Source: Ovis canadensis (taxonomy: Eukaryota > Chordata > Mammalia > Artiodactyla > Bovidae). Taken from it: DNA of 64,000 nt. Both the position numbers and the translations under genes were made by a program. The stretch covers positions 43,454,501 to 43,518,500 of the forward strand of contig NC_091247.1 in assembly GCF_042477335.2 (NCBI RefSeq), in the 5' to 3' direction. How positions within the stretch are numbered: the stretch's first letter is position 1; each line of letters begins with the position of its first letter. Below, in pieces: positions 10,413 through 22,171 of this stretch. A model generated the notes under the pieces. That model was not told where the DNA came from. It saw only the letters and a program-made list of their open reading frames with translations, and ran no database searches.

Positions 10413-11137
10413 GCCCAGCTCTTGAAAGAGAATGGGGAAAAAAAAAAAAAAAGAAGAAAGAGAATGAACTCAGAGTGGCTGGCTTCCTGGAAGAGAATGA
10501 ACCTCTGCAGAGGCCCTGGTGCTGAGGAACTCAGAGGAGGGACCCAGGCTTTTTTCCTATGATTCCTCCTCTAGTGACAAGAATTGCAGTTAGCCTATAT
10601 CAACCACTGCAGGGGCCCAAAGGATTTCTTTGCACTTCCTCTGAGATATCCGACCACCTCCATCGAAATCCAGGCGCCTGACATTTCCACCTATTTCTAG
10701 GGGGAAGTGACCCTGCCTTGATGGCACCAGGCAAGGAGTGTGGTCTCCATAGGTTTTGTGCTTGAAGTGGGTCTAAGCTTGCTTTGAAAGTCTGAATCAT
10801 CCTTCTGGGACAGAGCATGGATTATGAGTTATAAGCCTGTAGCAGAAGAGAGAGGGGGGCGATTAACTGTGAAGAATTCTGGCTCCCAGGTCCCAGCCTG
10901 CCTCCTGGACCACACCAGGTTCTGACTAGCCAGTACCTGCCACAGCCTGAGGGTACTTTGAAAAGTTACTGCGACAGCTGAGGCCTCATCATGGGATGAG
11001 GTGGGGGCCACGGAGGAGGGAGTGTGGGGGGAGGCAGTGGGGATTTGGACTAATATCCTTTGAAGTCACAGTCCTTCTCTAGAACTGGGCTCAAATGCTT
11101 TGGTGCAGGTGAGCTTTTCAGGATTTTAGGGTCCCTG
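10413..11137. other. no recognised gene or repeat
   Basis: Starts with an A-rich run at 10437-10452. The rest is moderately GC-rich sequence with only short reading frames that match no family known to me. Confidence 0.45.
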
Positions 11138-11292
11138 AGTTGAGTGCTAAGTCACTTCAGCTGGGTCAGATTCTTTGTGACCCTATGGACTGTAGCCCCC
11201 AGGCTCCTCTGTCCGTGGGATTCTTCAGGCAAGAATAGAGGAGTGGGTTGCTATTTCCTTCTCCACAGGATCTTTCTGACCCAGGGATTGAG
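11138..11292 (-). mobile_element. Bov-tA SINE, head missing
   Basis: Reverse-orientation Bov-tA body from 'gctaagtcacttcag' to 'ctgacccagggattgag'; the tRNA-like head is absent. Confidence 0.8.
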
Positions 11293-11297
11293 GGCTG

Positions 11298-11465
11298 ACT
11301 GGTTCTCAAAGGGCAGTCTCTGGGTCAGCAGTCTCCCAGCCACCTGGGAACTTGTTCGAAATGCAGACTGTCAGGCCACCCCAGACCTCTAAGGTAGAGG
11401 CCAGCATCTGCCTTTTAAAAAGCCTTCTGGGTGATGGTGATGTAGGCTAAAGTTTGAGAAAGTTT
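11298..11465 (+). mobile_element. MER5A-type hAT element
   Basis: Starts 'tggttctcaaa' and ends with 'aaagtttgagaa', with internal 'cacctgggaacttgtt' and 'gggtgatggtgatg' blocks. These are the terminal and internal features of the non-autonomous hAT-Charlie element MER5A. Confidence 0.65.
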
Positions 11466-11519
11466 AGAAAACGACTCCTTAAAAAAATCGCCCACCAGCC
11501 CACTCCTGATCACCTCATC

Positions 11520-11536
11520 CCTTCCTCTCTCGCTCG

Positions 11537-11609
<73 letters not shown>

Positions 11610-11612
11610 ACT
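11520..11612. repeat. (CT)n(CA)n compound microsatellite
   Basis: Interrupted CT repeats (11520-11577) pass directly into CA repeats (11576-11605). Likely polymorphic between individuals. Confidence 0.95.
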
Positions 11613-12060
11613 CGACTGGCAAAGAGCCAGAGCGTTCATCTGTGGACCGAGAAGCCGGGTCAGTCGGAAGCTGACTTGCACAATCAGAAGGCGTCCCTCC
11701 CTCTAGCCTTCCAACAGGAGCCCCCTTGCTTCCGCCACGACTTTCGCACAGTCCTTATTCAATTCTTTGCGCCAACCTTGCTTTTGCATTCCAACTCTGC
11801 ACAAAGCTGAGGTCTGTTTTCCCATTATCTTTCAGATGAATGCTTGGATCGGTGTCCGGCGGCCAGAGCGTGCCTGGTAATCCGAAGCAGAGACCTGGAA
11901 GTCTCAGGGCCCTGTTCGGGCTTCTTGCAGCAGAGCCAGCAGGAAGCCGGTTGGAGACGAAAGGACGTTGGTGGCACAGCGCCACCCTGTGGCGGCAAGG
12001 GAAAACCGCTCGGCCACGCGGTCTGTGCGTTGAGCGTGGGGTTGGCAGGGACCTTAAACC
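11613..12060. other. CpG-containing non-repeat segment
   Basis: More CpG dinucleotides than the flanks, no repeat recognised, and no reading frame of a known family. It contains a CTCF-like block in reverse orientation (gcgccaccctgtggc, about 11980-11994, an imperfect match). It may be a weak regulatory element. Confidence 0.35.
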
Positions 12061-12274
12061 TTATCAAGTCCAAACACAACAAAATGCCCATTTAAAGAGC
12101 ATTTACTGATCACTGCTTTATCTTGCTATAGCCTCAGATTTACCTAGGCGGTAGATAAGGTCACACAGCTGCTAAAAGAGAGTCTGGCGATGAGTCCCCG
12201 GAGTCCATACCGAGGCCACACAGCTGAGTACCACTCTGCCCTTTCAGGCTCTTTCAGATTCTGGTGAGGAGCTC

Positions 12275-12420
12275 TCTTTATAGTCTGGCTCCTCAACCTC
12301 CTGTGCAGGCAGCACCTGGGGATCCTGTTACAATGCACACCCTGATTCAGCAGATCTGGGTAAGCACCCAAGATCCTGCATTTCTAAGGGCTCTCGGATA
12401 ATGCTGATGCTGGGCCATGG
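12275..12420 (+). mobile_element. MER5-type hAT element
   Basis: 'gctcctcaacc', 'cacctggggatcctgtta', 'ctgattcag' and 'taatgctgatgctgggcc' occur in MER5 order; diverged. Confidence 0.6.
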
Positions 12421-12469
12421 ACCTCACTAAAGGCAAGACCCAGAGCAAGACCCGGCAGAACATAGGAAG

Positions 12470-12630
12470 GTCTGGCTCTGTACGGTCCAACACACTGGCC
12501 GCAGCCACCTGTGATCATCAAGCTCTTGGAATATGGCCACTGCAAGTGAGAAACTGAAGTTTTTGTTAATTTCAACTAATTCAAATAGTCCCTCTGTGGC
12601 TAGCATCTTCCATACTGGCCAGAGCAGGGT
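12470..12630 (+). mobile_element. MER3-type hAT element
   Basis: The 'tctgtacggtccaacacactggccgc' start, the AT-rich middle and the mirrored 'ggctagcatcttccatactgg' end are typical of the MER3 inverted-repeat element. Confidence 0.6.
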
Positions 12631-12732
12631 CCTTCATGAAGGGGGCTTCAAATAGCTTGTCATCGAAGAGCCAAAATTCCACAGTTAACCTGGTATTATT
12701 GATTAACAGATGTTTAGAGCCATGGGAGATTA

Positions 12733-12924
12733 ATTGTTGTTGTTTAGTTGCTAAGTCATGTATGACTCTTTTGTGACCCCACAGACTGTAGCCTGCCAGG
12801 CTCCCCTATCCATGGGATTTCCCAGACAAGAATACTGGAGTGGGTTGCCATTTCCTACTCTAACAGACATTCCTGACCCAGGGATTGAACCCACATCTCT
12901 TTACCACTTAGCCACAGGGAAGTG
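12733..12924 (-). mobile_element. Bov-tA SINE
   Basis: Reverse-orientation Bov-tA from 'ttgctaagtcatgtatgact' to 'ttagccacagggaagt', with a short deletion in the tRNA-like head. Confidence 0.85.
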
Positions 12925-12954
12925 GGGGAGATTAACATACTCCAATCCTTGAAG

Positions 12955-13432
12955 ATGTAAGATATATACGTACACACACATACAATGGAATATTACTAGA
13001 TCAAAAAAATGAAATGTCATTTGCAGCAACATGGATGGATTTAGAGATTATCATACCAAGTGAAGTAAGCCAGGTGAAGACAAATGTCACACGCTGTCAC
13101 TTATATGTGGGCCCTAAAAAGTGGCACAAATGAACTTAAGGACAAAACAGAAATAGATTCACAGGAAAAAAACAGCTTAAGGCTACTGAAGGGGAAAGGG
13201 GATCAATTAGGATTTTTGGATTAAAGTATACCACTACTACATATAAAACAGGCAACCAACAAAGACCTACTCTATATAGCACAGCAAACTATGCTCAATA
13301 TCTTATAATAATCTAAAAGGGAAAGGATTCTGAACAAGAGAGACATACGTATGTATAACTGAATCACTTGGTTGTATGCCTGAAACTAAACATTGTAAAC
13401 CAACTATACTTCTTTAAAAAAAAAAATAGGGA
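12955..13432 (+). mobile_element. L1 3' end
   Basis: End of ORF2 ('caatggaatattact', 'gcaacatggatggat') followed by the ruminant L1 3'UTR ('caacaaagacctactctatatagcac', 'aaactaaacattgtaaacc') and an A-rich tail at 13416-13432. Confidence 0.8.
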
Positions 13433-13469
13433 AAAAAATATATATGTTTATATATATACTCCGACATTA

Positions 13470-13570
13470 CCATCTTACATGTGAGGAAATGGAGGCCCAG
13501 AGACTCAGTGACTTGCCCCAGAGTCACAGAGCTGGTCCAGCATTCTTTCTACTGCTATAGTCCCAACCTG
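13470..13570 (+). repeat. MIR SINE core
   Basis: 'tgaggaaatggaggcccagagact...ttgccccagagtcacagagctgg' matches the MIR core region in plus orientation. Confidence 0.75.
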
Positions 13571-13642
13571 AGACACTTCTCCGTGGGTACAACAACATAA
13601 ATAATATACTGAAATCAAATGTTATTTATTATTTTACACAAC

Positions 13643-13852
13643 ATCTTCCTTGGTGGCTCAGACGGTAAAGCGTCTGCCTACAATGTGGGAGACTTGGGTT
13701 CAATCCCTGGGTCACGAAGATCTCCTGGAGAAGGAAATGGCAACCCACTCCAGTATTCTTGCCTGGAAAATCCCATGGAGAGGGGAGCCTGGTAGGCCAC
13801 AGTCCGTGGGGTCGCAAAGAGTCGTACACGACTGAGTGACTTCACTTCACTA
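13643..13852 (+). mobile_element. Bov-tA SINE
   Basis: Full-length plus-strand Bov-tA with intact head, body and 'cgactgagtgacttcacttc' end. Confidence 0.9.
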
Positions 13853-14249
13853 TGAATCAGTTAACCAAGTTTAAAAGTTATCCAACTTTGCAAGTAAATT
13901 AACTGACTTTTGGTTATATTTATAAGACCTGGATCACACAAAAAGAATCATCCCCTTTTATGGGATATTTTGCAAGGCCAGGGTCCTTGGCCAAGTCAAA
14001 ATTAAGGATAGCCCCTGTTCAGATGCCCTGGTGTAGCCAGTGTCTTTGCACAGGTGATGTGGCTGTTTCAGTTGGTACAAGTGTGCCAGGCACCACCTGG
14101 GTGACAAGATGACTAAACAGGTTGTCTTTTATCACACTGGAATGAATGATTTAATTGATTGTTCACTCAAAAAAAATCGTCTTTTCTGCTTGAAAAGGAA
14201 TATATGTCCATTATGTACAGTTTAAAACTTGCACCAAAAGTATTGTACA

Positions 14250-14700
14250 ACTTACCTATTGCTGCATACAGATAAGTTATCTATATCCATCTATCTATAT
14301 ATAATTATTTCCAAAACCTAATCAGCTTAAACCAACAAGCACGTGTCATCTCACAGCTGCCAGATGCGGCCTAGCTGGGTGGTCCTGATGCAGGGACTCT
14401 AGGGAGGTGGCTGAGGGCCTGACTGAGGCTGGAGGATTTGCTTCCAAAGTCACACACATGACTGTTGGCAAGAGGCCACGGTGGGCCTCTCCATAGTGCT
14501 GCACATGACAAGGCTACCCTCAAAAGCAAATGAGAGAACAGAAAAGAGAGAGCCCAAGATGGAAATTGCAAACGTTTGTAACCTCAGCACAATGTGCTGG
14601 ACCATCCATTCTGCTGCGGTCTTTTGGTCACAGAGTAACCCTGTTGCAGCATGAGAATTGCCCAGGTGTGAGAACCAGGTGAAGGCCATTGGGGGTCATT
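14250..14700 (+). repeat. old interspersed repeat, family uncertain
   Basis: The 'attgctgcatacag...cttaaaccaacaagcacgtgtcatctcacagc...agctggg' pattern is a common mammalian medium-reiterated repeat. I cannot name it with certainty. A similar element surrounds the CHR SINE at 55.6-56.3 kb. Confidence 0.4.
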
Positions 14701-15611
14701 TTGGAGACTGCCCATCCAAAGAGGAAAAAAGAAGATAAAATTCACCTGAACTCTCACTCTCCATAAACGGTCACTGTTGCACCGGGAGGTAATTCCTGTA
14801 CATATATATATGGCAGAATTTTTTTATGACTCTTAACATATATGTTAGTTTCTATATTTTCCCTCCAGCTTCCTTTCAGCTGTAAATCCAGGCTTTGTTT
14901 AACCTCCTTCCTGCATGGAAGATATGCACTCAATTTTTATCATTTTACTGAATACCCTAAATTTTGAACATGCTTCTTTGATGCCACAAAATACAAAGTG
15001 AATCAATTTCTTTATTCTCCTCCTAAACAATTCAGTGACACTGAAACATTAAACCAGATCATTACACTTCCATTTTATATCTGACTATTTTCTAGTGTTT
15101 TAGCCCTGTCTCATTTTTGCATATCCTGTTAGCTTTATAAAGTATTATTTTTAGATTTATCCCCTGATTTACCTGTTTCTTTACTCATGGATGCTTCTTG
15201 TATCCCAGAGCAAGATAAAATCTTCGCTCTAGACTTGGTACCTGAAGGATTTTTTCTTTTTGTTCTTGAAAGCTCAGCATTTCTAGGAGTTTGTAGTTAG
15301 AGGATTTTCAAATCATGTAATTCCTATGTTGCTGGTAATCCCTATACTCAAGTTTTGTAGCAGGGCTAATATACTTCTTCCTTTTGAAACATTTAAACCC
15401 ACTGATGAGGTTATGTGTCCCAAAAAAGGAAGATGGGAGAGAGGTCTTGAGGTGGCAAGGAGTTAGAGATGAAGGGAGAAAGGAAAGGGAGGGATGTGAG
15501 GAAAGAAGTGGCAAGATCTCAGCAGTGATGCTTCAGAGGGTGGGACTGAGGAAGCGAGTCTCCAGGCTCTCCAAGATTCTTGCATCCAGGCTGGGCCCTA
15601 AGGCTCACAGG
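14701..15611. other. AT-rich sequence, mostly unassigned
   Basis: The first ~150 bases resemble an old LINE 3' region. The remainder has no recognised gene or repeat. Confidence 0.35.
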
Positions 15612-15826
15612 GAGACTTTCCTGGTGGTCCAGTGGTTAAGAATCCACCTGCCAATGCAGGGGATGTGGGTTAGAGTCCCCTTAAAGATCCCAGGTGCCGA
15701 GGGGCAGCTAAGCTGGTACACCAGAACTAAAGAGTCCTCGTGTCCCTGCACGATCCTGCACGCCACAACAAAGGCCCGAAGCAGCCAAATAAATAAATAT
15801 TTTTAAACACTTAAAAAAAAGAAAAA
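15612..15826 (+). mobile_element. CHR-type SINE
   Basis: Plus-strand head 'ctttcctggtggtccagtggttaagaatcc', diverged body, 'cagccaaataaataaata' tail and A-rich end. Confidence 0.8.
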
Positions 15827-15897
15827 AGCCCACAGGGACTGGGCACACAGGGGAGAGGAAGGCTGCCCTGGTGGGTGTGCTAATGAGGGGAGGTGAA

Positions 15898-16105
15898 TAT
15901 GTGCTCAGTCCTGTCCGACTCTTTTTGACCCCACTTGGTAGCCAACAAGGCTCCTCTGTCTGTGGGATTTTCCAGGCAAGAATACTGGGGTGGGTTGTCA
16001 TCTTCTCCTCCAGGCGGTCTTCCCAACCCAGGAATTGAACCTGCATCTCTTGCATCTCCTGCACTGGGAAGCAAGTTCTTTATCACTGCGCCACCTGGGT
16101 GCCCC
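15898..16105 (-). mobile_element. Bov-tA SINE
   Basis: Reverse-orientation Bov-tA with head complement 'gcgccacctgggtgcccc' at the right end. Confidence 0.85.
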
Positions 16106-16345
16106 ATGTGGTCACAGGTCATGGGAGCTGGTGTTTTGCTGCTACGGTCCAGGGGACCCCAGCACAACTGTGGTGAAGGGGAGACCTGAGAATCTCTGAG
16201 GGTAAATTCCCACCAGAAGGAGCGTGGGTTTGGAGGTAGAATCAAGTTGAGTTAAAAAAAAAAAAAGTACTTAAATATTTCTTGTTCATATAGCTTGCAG
16301 GCTGAGATTCACACCTGCTACACACTTTTCAAACTGTAGTCTAGG

Positions 16346-16546
16346 GCACTTCCCTGGTGGTCCAGTGGCTAAAACTTGGAGCTCCCCTCACAGGGTGGCC
16401 GGGTTTGATCCCTGGTCAGGGGGACTAGATGCCACATGCTGCAAGTAAAGATCCTGCATGCCGCAACAAAGATTTAAGATCCCTTGTGCCACATCTGAGA
16501 CCCAGTGCCGCCAGATAAAAATTTGATAAGTAAAATTTTAAAAAGC
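16346..16546 (+). mobile_element. CHR-type SINE
   Basis: 'gcacttccctggtggtccagtggct' head and A-rich tail with 'cagataaaaatttgataagta'; plus orientation. Confidence 0.8.
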
Positions 16547-17364
16547 AGACTAGTCATACCTCTGTATCCTGCTTTTCACTTGGTTTATATTATGAACATG
16601 ATTCAATAACATCATTGACACTCCCAAAACGTCCACAAAGTTCCTGTGGAGAGGGCCACACATCTCTGCTCGTTCTGCTTCACTTGCAAGGCGCAAGGCC
16701 ACATTCCTTTCACTCGTCTTAAGACCCCATGCCCCAGGGAATCTATCGGGGAAGCCCTCTCCTCTCCCCAGGAGCCCTTGGCCCTATTTTAATCTATTAT
16801 ACTTTCAACCCCTCAACGCTGTGCCTCTTGCCCAGCAGGCGGGACCAGTCCCTGGAGGCAAGGACACCTGTTCCTGCCCCGGAAAGAGGTAGCTGCTTCT
16901 TGGCTACCGCAAGATGTCACCATCAGCTTGGCAGGTGGATGCATTTCCTGTCCTCAGGAATGGCAGCGATCCAGGATGTTTCCTCAACCCTGAAATGGAG
17001 CAATTAGTTACCATTACAGGTTTAATATGAATTCAATGGAAAAAAAAAAAAAAAGGCTGATACCCAGGTTCTCATTCTCCCCCTGCTGGAAACGTGGTGG
17101 AACTGCACTTCCCCGCCCTCTCAGTGAGGTCTCTCAGTGAGATTTGGGAGTCAAACGAAGGTGGGTGAAAGTGACATGGGTCACTATCAGGTGGAGACCC
17201 TATGAGCCAATCTATAACTTATCACATTTTCCTTCTTCTTGCTACCACTGCCGTCACCGCTCCACACGGTGGCTAGTCCATCAGCCCCGGTCCCTGCATA
17301 AGGCCCACGGAGGAGGCAGGCAGCCACCCCAAGATGGGCGATTGGAATGAATTGAAAAAAAAAA
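16547..17364. other. no recognised gene; A-runs at 17039-17055 and 17354-17366
   Basis: Mixed-composition spacer with no long reading frame of a known family. The A-run at 17039-17055 could be the tail of an unrecognised retrocopy but no body is evident. Confidence 0.4.
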
Positions 17365-18110
17365 AATATTTGTCAGTTGTAGTGAGGTGGATGAACCTAG
17401 AGGCGGTTATAAGTAAGTCAGAAAGAGAAAAACAAATATTGTATATTAAAGCATATTTATGGAATCTAGGATTGGAGAAGGAAATGGCACCCCACTTCAG
17501 TATTCTTGCCTGAAGAACCCCAAGGATGGGGGAGCCTGGTAGGCTGCTGTCTGTGGGGTCGCACAGAGTCGGACACGACTGAAGCGACTTAGCATGCATG
17601 CATGCATTGGAGAAGGAAATGGCAACTCACTCCAGTATTCTTGCCTAGAGAACCCCAGGGACGGGGGAGCTTGGTGGGCTGCCGTCTGTGGGGTCTCACA
17701 GAGTCGGACACGACCGAAGCGACTTAGCAGCAGCAGTAGCAAGGAATCTAGGAAAATAGCACTGATGAACCTATTTACAGAGAAGAAATGGAGATACAGA
17801 CAAACAGGATGGACTTGCGGACACAGTGGGGGAAGGAGAGGCTAGGAGGAATTGAGAAAGTAGTGTTGACACACACACACATATATATATATTCTCATGT
17901 GTAAAACAGATTAACTGGCGGGAAGCTGCTGTATAACACAGAGAGCACAGGGTGGCGCCCTGGGACCACCTGGAGGGGTGGAATGGTGGTGGGGGGTGGG
18001 GGGAGAGGCTCGAGAGAGAGGATATCCATATATATAAATGACTGACTCATGTTGATGTACGGCAGAGACCACAGTAAAGCAGTTATCCTCCAATTAAAAA
18101 AAAAAAACAC
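17365..18110 (+). mobile_element. L1 3' end, split by BOV-A2
   Basis: ORF2 tail (17370-17471) and 3'UTR (17753-18110) of a ruminant L1 ending in an A-run at 18093-18105. A BOV-A2 SINE interrupts it with an 11-bp duplication (ggaatctagga at 17461-17471 and 17743-17753). An (AC)n(AT)n tract lies at 17869-17893. Confidence 0.75.
17472..17742 (+). mobile_element. BOV-A2 SINE dimer
   Basis: Two ~115-bp BovB-3'-derived units in tandem, each running from 'ttggagaaggaaatggca' to 'gaagcgacttagca', with a CAG-type tail at 17726-17740. The direct repeat ggaatctagga flanks it, so the insertion into the L1 is clean. Confidence 0.9.
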
Positions 18111-18449
18111 AGAAATGAAAACCCGCAAATCTTTGATGTTCTGAGCACTGAGATCTGGACATTATTTCTTACCACAGCATACCCTAACTGGTTAATTTTT
18201 TTTAAGGGATGAACCTACTCAAGGTTACAGAGGCTTAATATTAAAACAGGAGGGGCGGCGATGCAGACGAGCCAGTCCATTTCAGGGTTCTTACCCGCTT
18301 CTCACTCAGTGACAGGGACATCGTACAGAATACTCTCTTTTCCACCTTTGGGTGAGTCCAGCTAATTATTTTGAGAACAACTCTGCCAGGCCTCCTTGTT
18401 GCCTGTGAAATGTGTGGTCCTGGTAGAATTCTGTTTTCCCATTCTGCCC
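18111..18449. other. no recognised gene or repeat
   Basis: Ordinary spacer. Its right part directly follows the truncated end of the RPL29 pseudogene and may include further decayed sequence. Confidence 0.4.
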
Positions 18450-18673
18450 TCGGACTTTACAAGGGCCTTGATAACCTGGGCACCACACCCAAGGCCTTGG
18501 TGTTGCTGACCTACATCTTCTTCTGAGCTTTCTCGTTGTGCTTCTTAGCAAAGCATGTATTCTCAGGAAATTGTGTCCACCCCCTTAAGAGATTCACATC
18601 TTTGTGACCAGGGTTACCTGATGCCATCTGTGCCATCTGGTTGGTACATGATGTGGGTCCTGGCCTCAGCCAT
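18450..18673 (-). pseudogene. RPL29: RPL29 processed pseudogene, truncated
   Basis: On the minus strand the start codon complement lies at 18671-18673. The decayed frame carries 'HKDVNLL.GW' (family RYESLKGVD) and then FAKKHNEKAQKKM (family FAKKHNKKGLKKM), followed by a block ending ALVK like the family's IKALVK. RPL29 is a component of the 60S ribosomal subunit. Similarity covers about the first half of the coding region and is lost left of ~18450. An in-frame stop follows the KKM block, and indels shift the frame. There are no introns, so a retrocopy is inferred. No poly(A) tail or target duplication was found, consistent with truncation. Confidence 0.7.
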
Positions 18674-18832
18674 GTCTGCACCAGAAGCCGAAGATTCCTG
18701 AAGCAATTTGAACCAGAGGAGAAATTTCATTTATTTTTTTAAATTAGGAGGAAAACAGTGACTTTTCAAGTTGGACAAAATGTTTTAATATATAATATTA
18801 AAGCGGTCACCTTTATACCAACTCAGTAACAT

Positions 18833-19108
18833 TGGTAGGACTGATGTTGAAGCTGAAACTCCAATACTTTGGCCACCTGATGCGAAGAGCTGATTCATTT
18901 GAAAAGACCCTGATGCTGGGAAAGATGGAGGGCAGGAGGAGAAGAGGACGACAGGGGATGAGATGGTTGGATGGTATCACCGACTCAATGGACATGGGTT
19001 TGGGTGGACTCTGGGAGTTGGTGATGGACAGGGAGGCCTGGCGTGCTGCAGTTCATGGGGTCGCAAAGAGTCGGACACGACTGAACGACTGAACTGAACT
19101 GAACTGAA
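18833..19108 (+). mobile_element. BovB 3' end
   Basis: 5'-truncated BovB starting at the 'ggactgatgttgaagctgaa' segment and ending in four 'gaact' units; about 275 bp. Confidence 0.9.
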
Positions 19109-20214
19109 CCTCCTTTTCTATAGTCATAGAGCCTCTGTGTTGAACGGGGTGCCAGAACAATGACTCCATCTCCCAGCCTTCCTTGCAGCTAAGTGTTGCC
19201 ATGTTGCTAGCTCTAGGCTGTTGGGATGTGAGTAGAGGTTTATACTTTTAAAGGAAAAGCTTTCTGTGTTCTCTGACCTTCTTTCCCCAGTCTGCCAGCA
19301 GGACTTTGCAGACAGGGACCACACCCTGGGGACAGTGGAGCAAGGAGACTGGAGAGGCTGAGGTCCTGACACCTCTCTGGGTGAGGTTGCCCCACCAGCC
19401 CTGGGCTGCTAAGGCCTGGACATTGACAGGACAGTTGAGTAAATGCTTATCTTATAAGCTTCCATAATTTGGTAACTTCCTAGCAGTCAAGCCTATTTTC
19501 TAATAATAATGGGGGAAGAGGGGTCTCCACTTTGTGTTTAAAGAATTTTGAACATGTTCCAAGGTCAATCGGAGGAAACCAGGAGAAGGAGAGATTGAAA
19601 GCAAAGAGTGATCCAGGATGACGGTGAAGTGCAAGGGTCCCGAGAAGGCAGGTGTGAAGAGGGTGCAGGGCCCAGCTGGAGGGGCTGGCCCTGACCGTGG
19701 GAGGGACACCACTCCACTCAGACAAGGGGATGGCCGATGGGAGATCTGGGCACAGGAGACTTGAGATCTGGGAGCAGGAAGTTGAGGCAGTCTCTTCCTA
19801 AGGGTTTCTGTTTTCTCAGGGAAGCATGAGGGGAGGTCCTCTCTGCAGAGAGAAGTGAGAAAATCAAACCAGGACAGATTATGTAAGTGTTCAGAGTGGG
19901 AGAGTGGGTCGTGTTGTATTGTCTAAAAACATAAGAACTAAAACCCAGACATAGACAATTTAACTCACTATCAAGTACTGTTCAAGGCCATCCCTGAATA
20001 GGACTGGAGAATAAAATGTTTTTTTCTATGGTTCGAGCATTAAAAACAAGACTATAGAACAGGTTGGCAGCCAATCCAAAGGATCCAGTTTATCCAAAAG
20101 TTTCAAGCCAAAGTGTATTCATTATCTGCAGTCATCAAATGAAAATAGATCCTTCTGATAAAAATATCAGGATAGCTGAGACCCAAATAAAACACATAAG
20201 TGTGGCCACTTCAG
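19109..20214. other. no recognised gene or repeat
   Basis: About 1.1 kb of unassigned sequence with only short frames. I see no splice-supported exon. Confidence 0.4.
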
Positions 20215-20440
20215 CTGTGAGTCAGACATGGCCAGACACCACGCTAAGCTTCTCACATAGCTTAGCTCTCGATCCTGTGAAACAAGTATTTTTGTCCTCG
20301 TTTTATAGATGAGAAAACTGAAGCCAGGAATGATTAAATAACTGCCCTAAATCACATAGCTACCAAAAGAGGAGGCCAGAATTTGAACCAAGGGAGAGCC
20401 AACTCCAAAATTCTGCTCTTAACCACTGCCCACTGCCTTC
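20215..20440 (+). repeat. MIR SINE
   Basis: 'cgttttatagatgagaaaactgaagcc', 'taactgccctaaatcacatagct' and 'gccagaatttgaacc' occur in MIR order; nearly full length. Confidence 0.8.
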
Positions 20441-20649
20441 TCTTGGCCCAGGAGGAGTGTGCCATGACCTGTCAGCCCCAGGGTTTTGCTGTCCTTCTAG
20501 AAAGTTATGGAAACAGAACTCCTCAAGGTCAGCCTGGTCAGAGTGGCCAGCTGAAAAATCAGATTAGACACACCCTCCACTCCCTCCCCAGCCCAACAGT
20601 TGTGCTGCAGCAAAGGTCATCTAGACGGTCTGTAGCCCTGCCCTTTCTT

Positions 20650-20908
20650 TTTTTATTTTTTAATATTTATTTATTCATTTGGTTCCACCAGGTCTTAGTT
20701 GAAGCATGCTCCATCTTTGTGGCATTATATGGGATCTTTTCGTTGTGGCCCACAGACTCTCTAGCTGTAGGGCCTAGGCTCAGTTGTTACGGCTCATGGG
20801 CTAAGTTGCTCCATGGCAGGTGAGATGTTAGTTCCCCAATTGGGGAGCAAACCCACATCCCTTGCATTGCAAAGTGGATTCTTACCCGTTAGACCACCAG
20901 GGAAGTAC
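20650..20908 (-). mobile_element. CHR-type SINE
   Basis: Reverse orientation: T/A-rich tail complement at 20648-20680 and head complement 'agaccaccagggaagtacc' at the right end. Confidence 0.85.
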
Positions 20909-21860
20909 CCCCTGCACTTTCTTTATGCTAGTGGATGTCATACCTGTGGCCAAATGAACATTAACAAGTCACATCTTCTGTCCTGCCACTCTCTGGCTCC
21001 CCATTGACCCACAGGATAAAGTCCAGACTCCTTGGCCTGGCACTCAGTTATCCCCTGCCTTCTCCAATAACCTAGGCAGGCTACTGCAGTTAGGAACAAA
21101 TTCAGCTGTGTGTGATAGGAAACCCCAAATAACCACGATGTAAACAAGACAGAAGTTTCTCCCTAGTACCGAAGTGAAAGTCACCCGACCGGCAGTCCGG
21201 GGAGGGTGTGGCAGTCCCACACCCTCACACCCTCCACACCCCAGCCACAAGGCCACAGCTTCATCACTACATCGTTTCTCATGCGCGGCTCTTGTATTCA
21301 TTGTCTCAGATGGTGGATCAGCCTTCACATGCATCTTTCAGACATTAAGATGGAGGAAGGGAGGAAGAAGAATTAAAAGGGAACTTTTTCTATTTTAAGA
21401 AGTTTTGCCCAGAAGTTTATGCAAAACGTTTCTGCTTATATTTCATTGGCTACAGGAAAGCACATAGCTGAAAGGGAGACTGGGACAAGTAAGTGTTATT
21501 CTGGGAAGCCTTTAACTAAGGAACTGGGTAGGACGAATATAGGGATTGGCGGCAACAACCTCCGGAGCTTCCAGAGCTGCCCCATCACAAGGCGTTTCCT
21601 TGGGAACCCTCTTCAGCTGTCTGGTTTGCTCCTATCTCCTAAATAGGAGTCATGCAAGGACTCCCCACTCTAGTTCCCTGGGAGAGTCCCGGTCCCTATT
21701 TCTGCCCCTGTTTCTTTCCTGACCACCCTGACTTCTGATGACCTTCCTTTCTCCTTCTACAGAACCTACTGGGGAAGGAAGCAGAGCAGCTGGAAATGCC
21801 CAGACTTTAGAGTCTCGTCGTGGCTCTTCTCCCACCCTCTGTGTGATCTTGGGCAGGTGT
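20909..21860. other. no recognised gene or repeat
   Basis: Unassigned spacer; short frames only. Confidence 0.4.
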
Positions 21861-21891
21861 TTTTTTGTTTGTTTGTTTGTTTGTTTTTTCA
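21860..21891. repeat. (GTTT)n microsatellite
   Basis: Five to six GTTT units flanked by T runs. Confidence 0.9.
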
Positions 21892-22171
21892 GTCTTCCAT
21901 GAGTCTCAATGGTCTCTTTTTAATTTCAACAACCTGGTATAGGGAGCATAGTGAGGGGAGGTCTGAATTAATTTTTAAGAAGTTACTGATTCCTTCTCTG
22001 TTAGTTAGAGAAGGAGAGAATAGTTAGAAGGAGAGAATCATGTTGGATCAAGCCTTTTTTTGTTGTGAAAGGAGCTGCTATTTGCATCTTTTAGTTAAAA
22101 AAAATCATTATTATTATTTTTGTAAATAATGCCATACTGCCCTGGGTATAAGATTTTTTTAAAAGCAGGAA

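Noticed and set aside
11454-11810. Frame containing a long Ser-Leu / Thr-His run
   Set aside because: It is the translation of the CT/CA microsatellite.
17944-17966. ggtggcgccctgggaccacc as another CTCF site
   Set aside because: Resembles the consensus only in part and lies in an L1 3'UTR.
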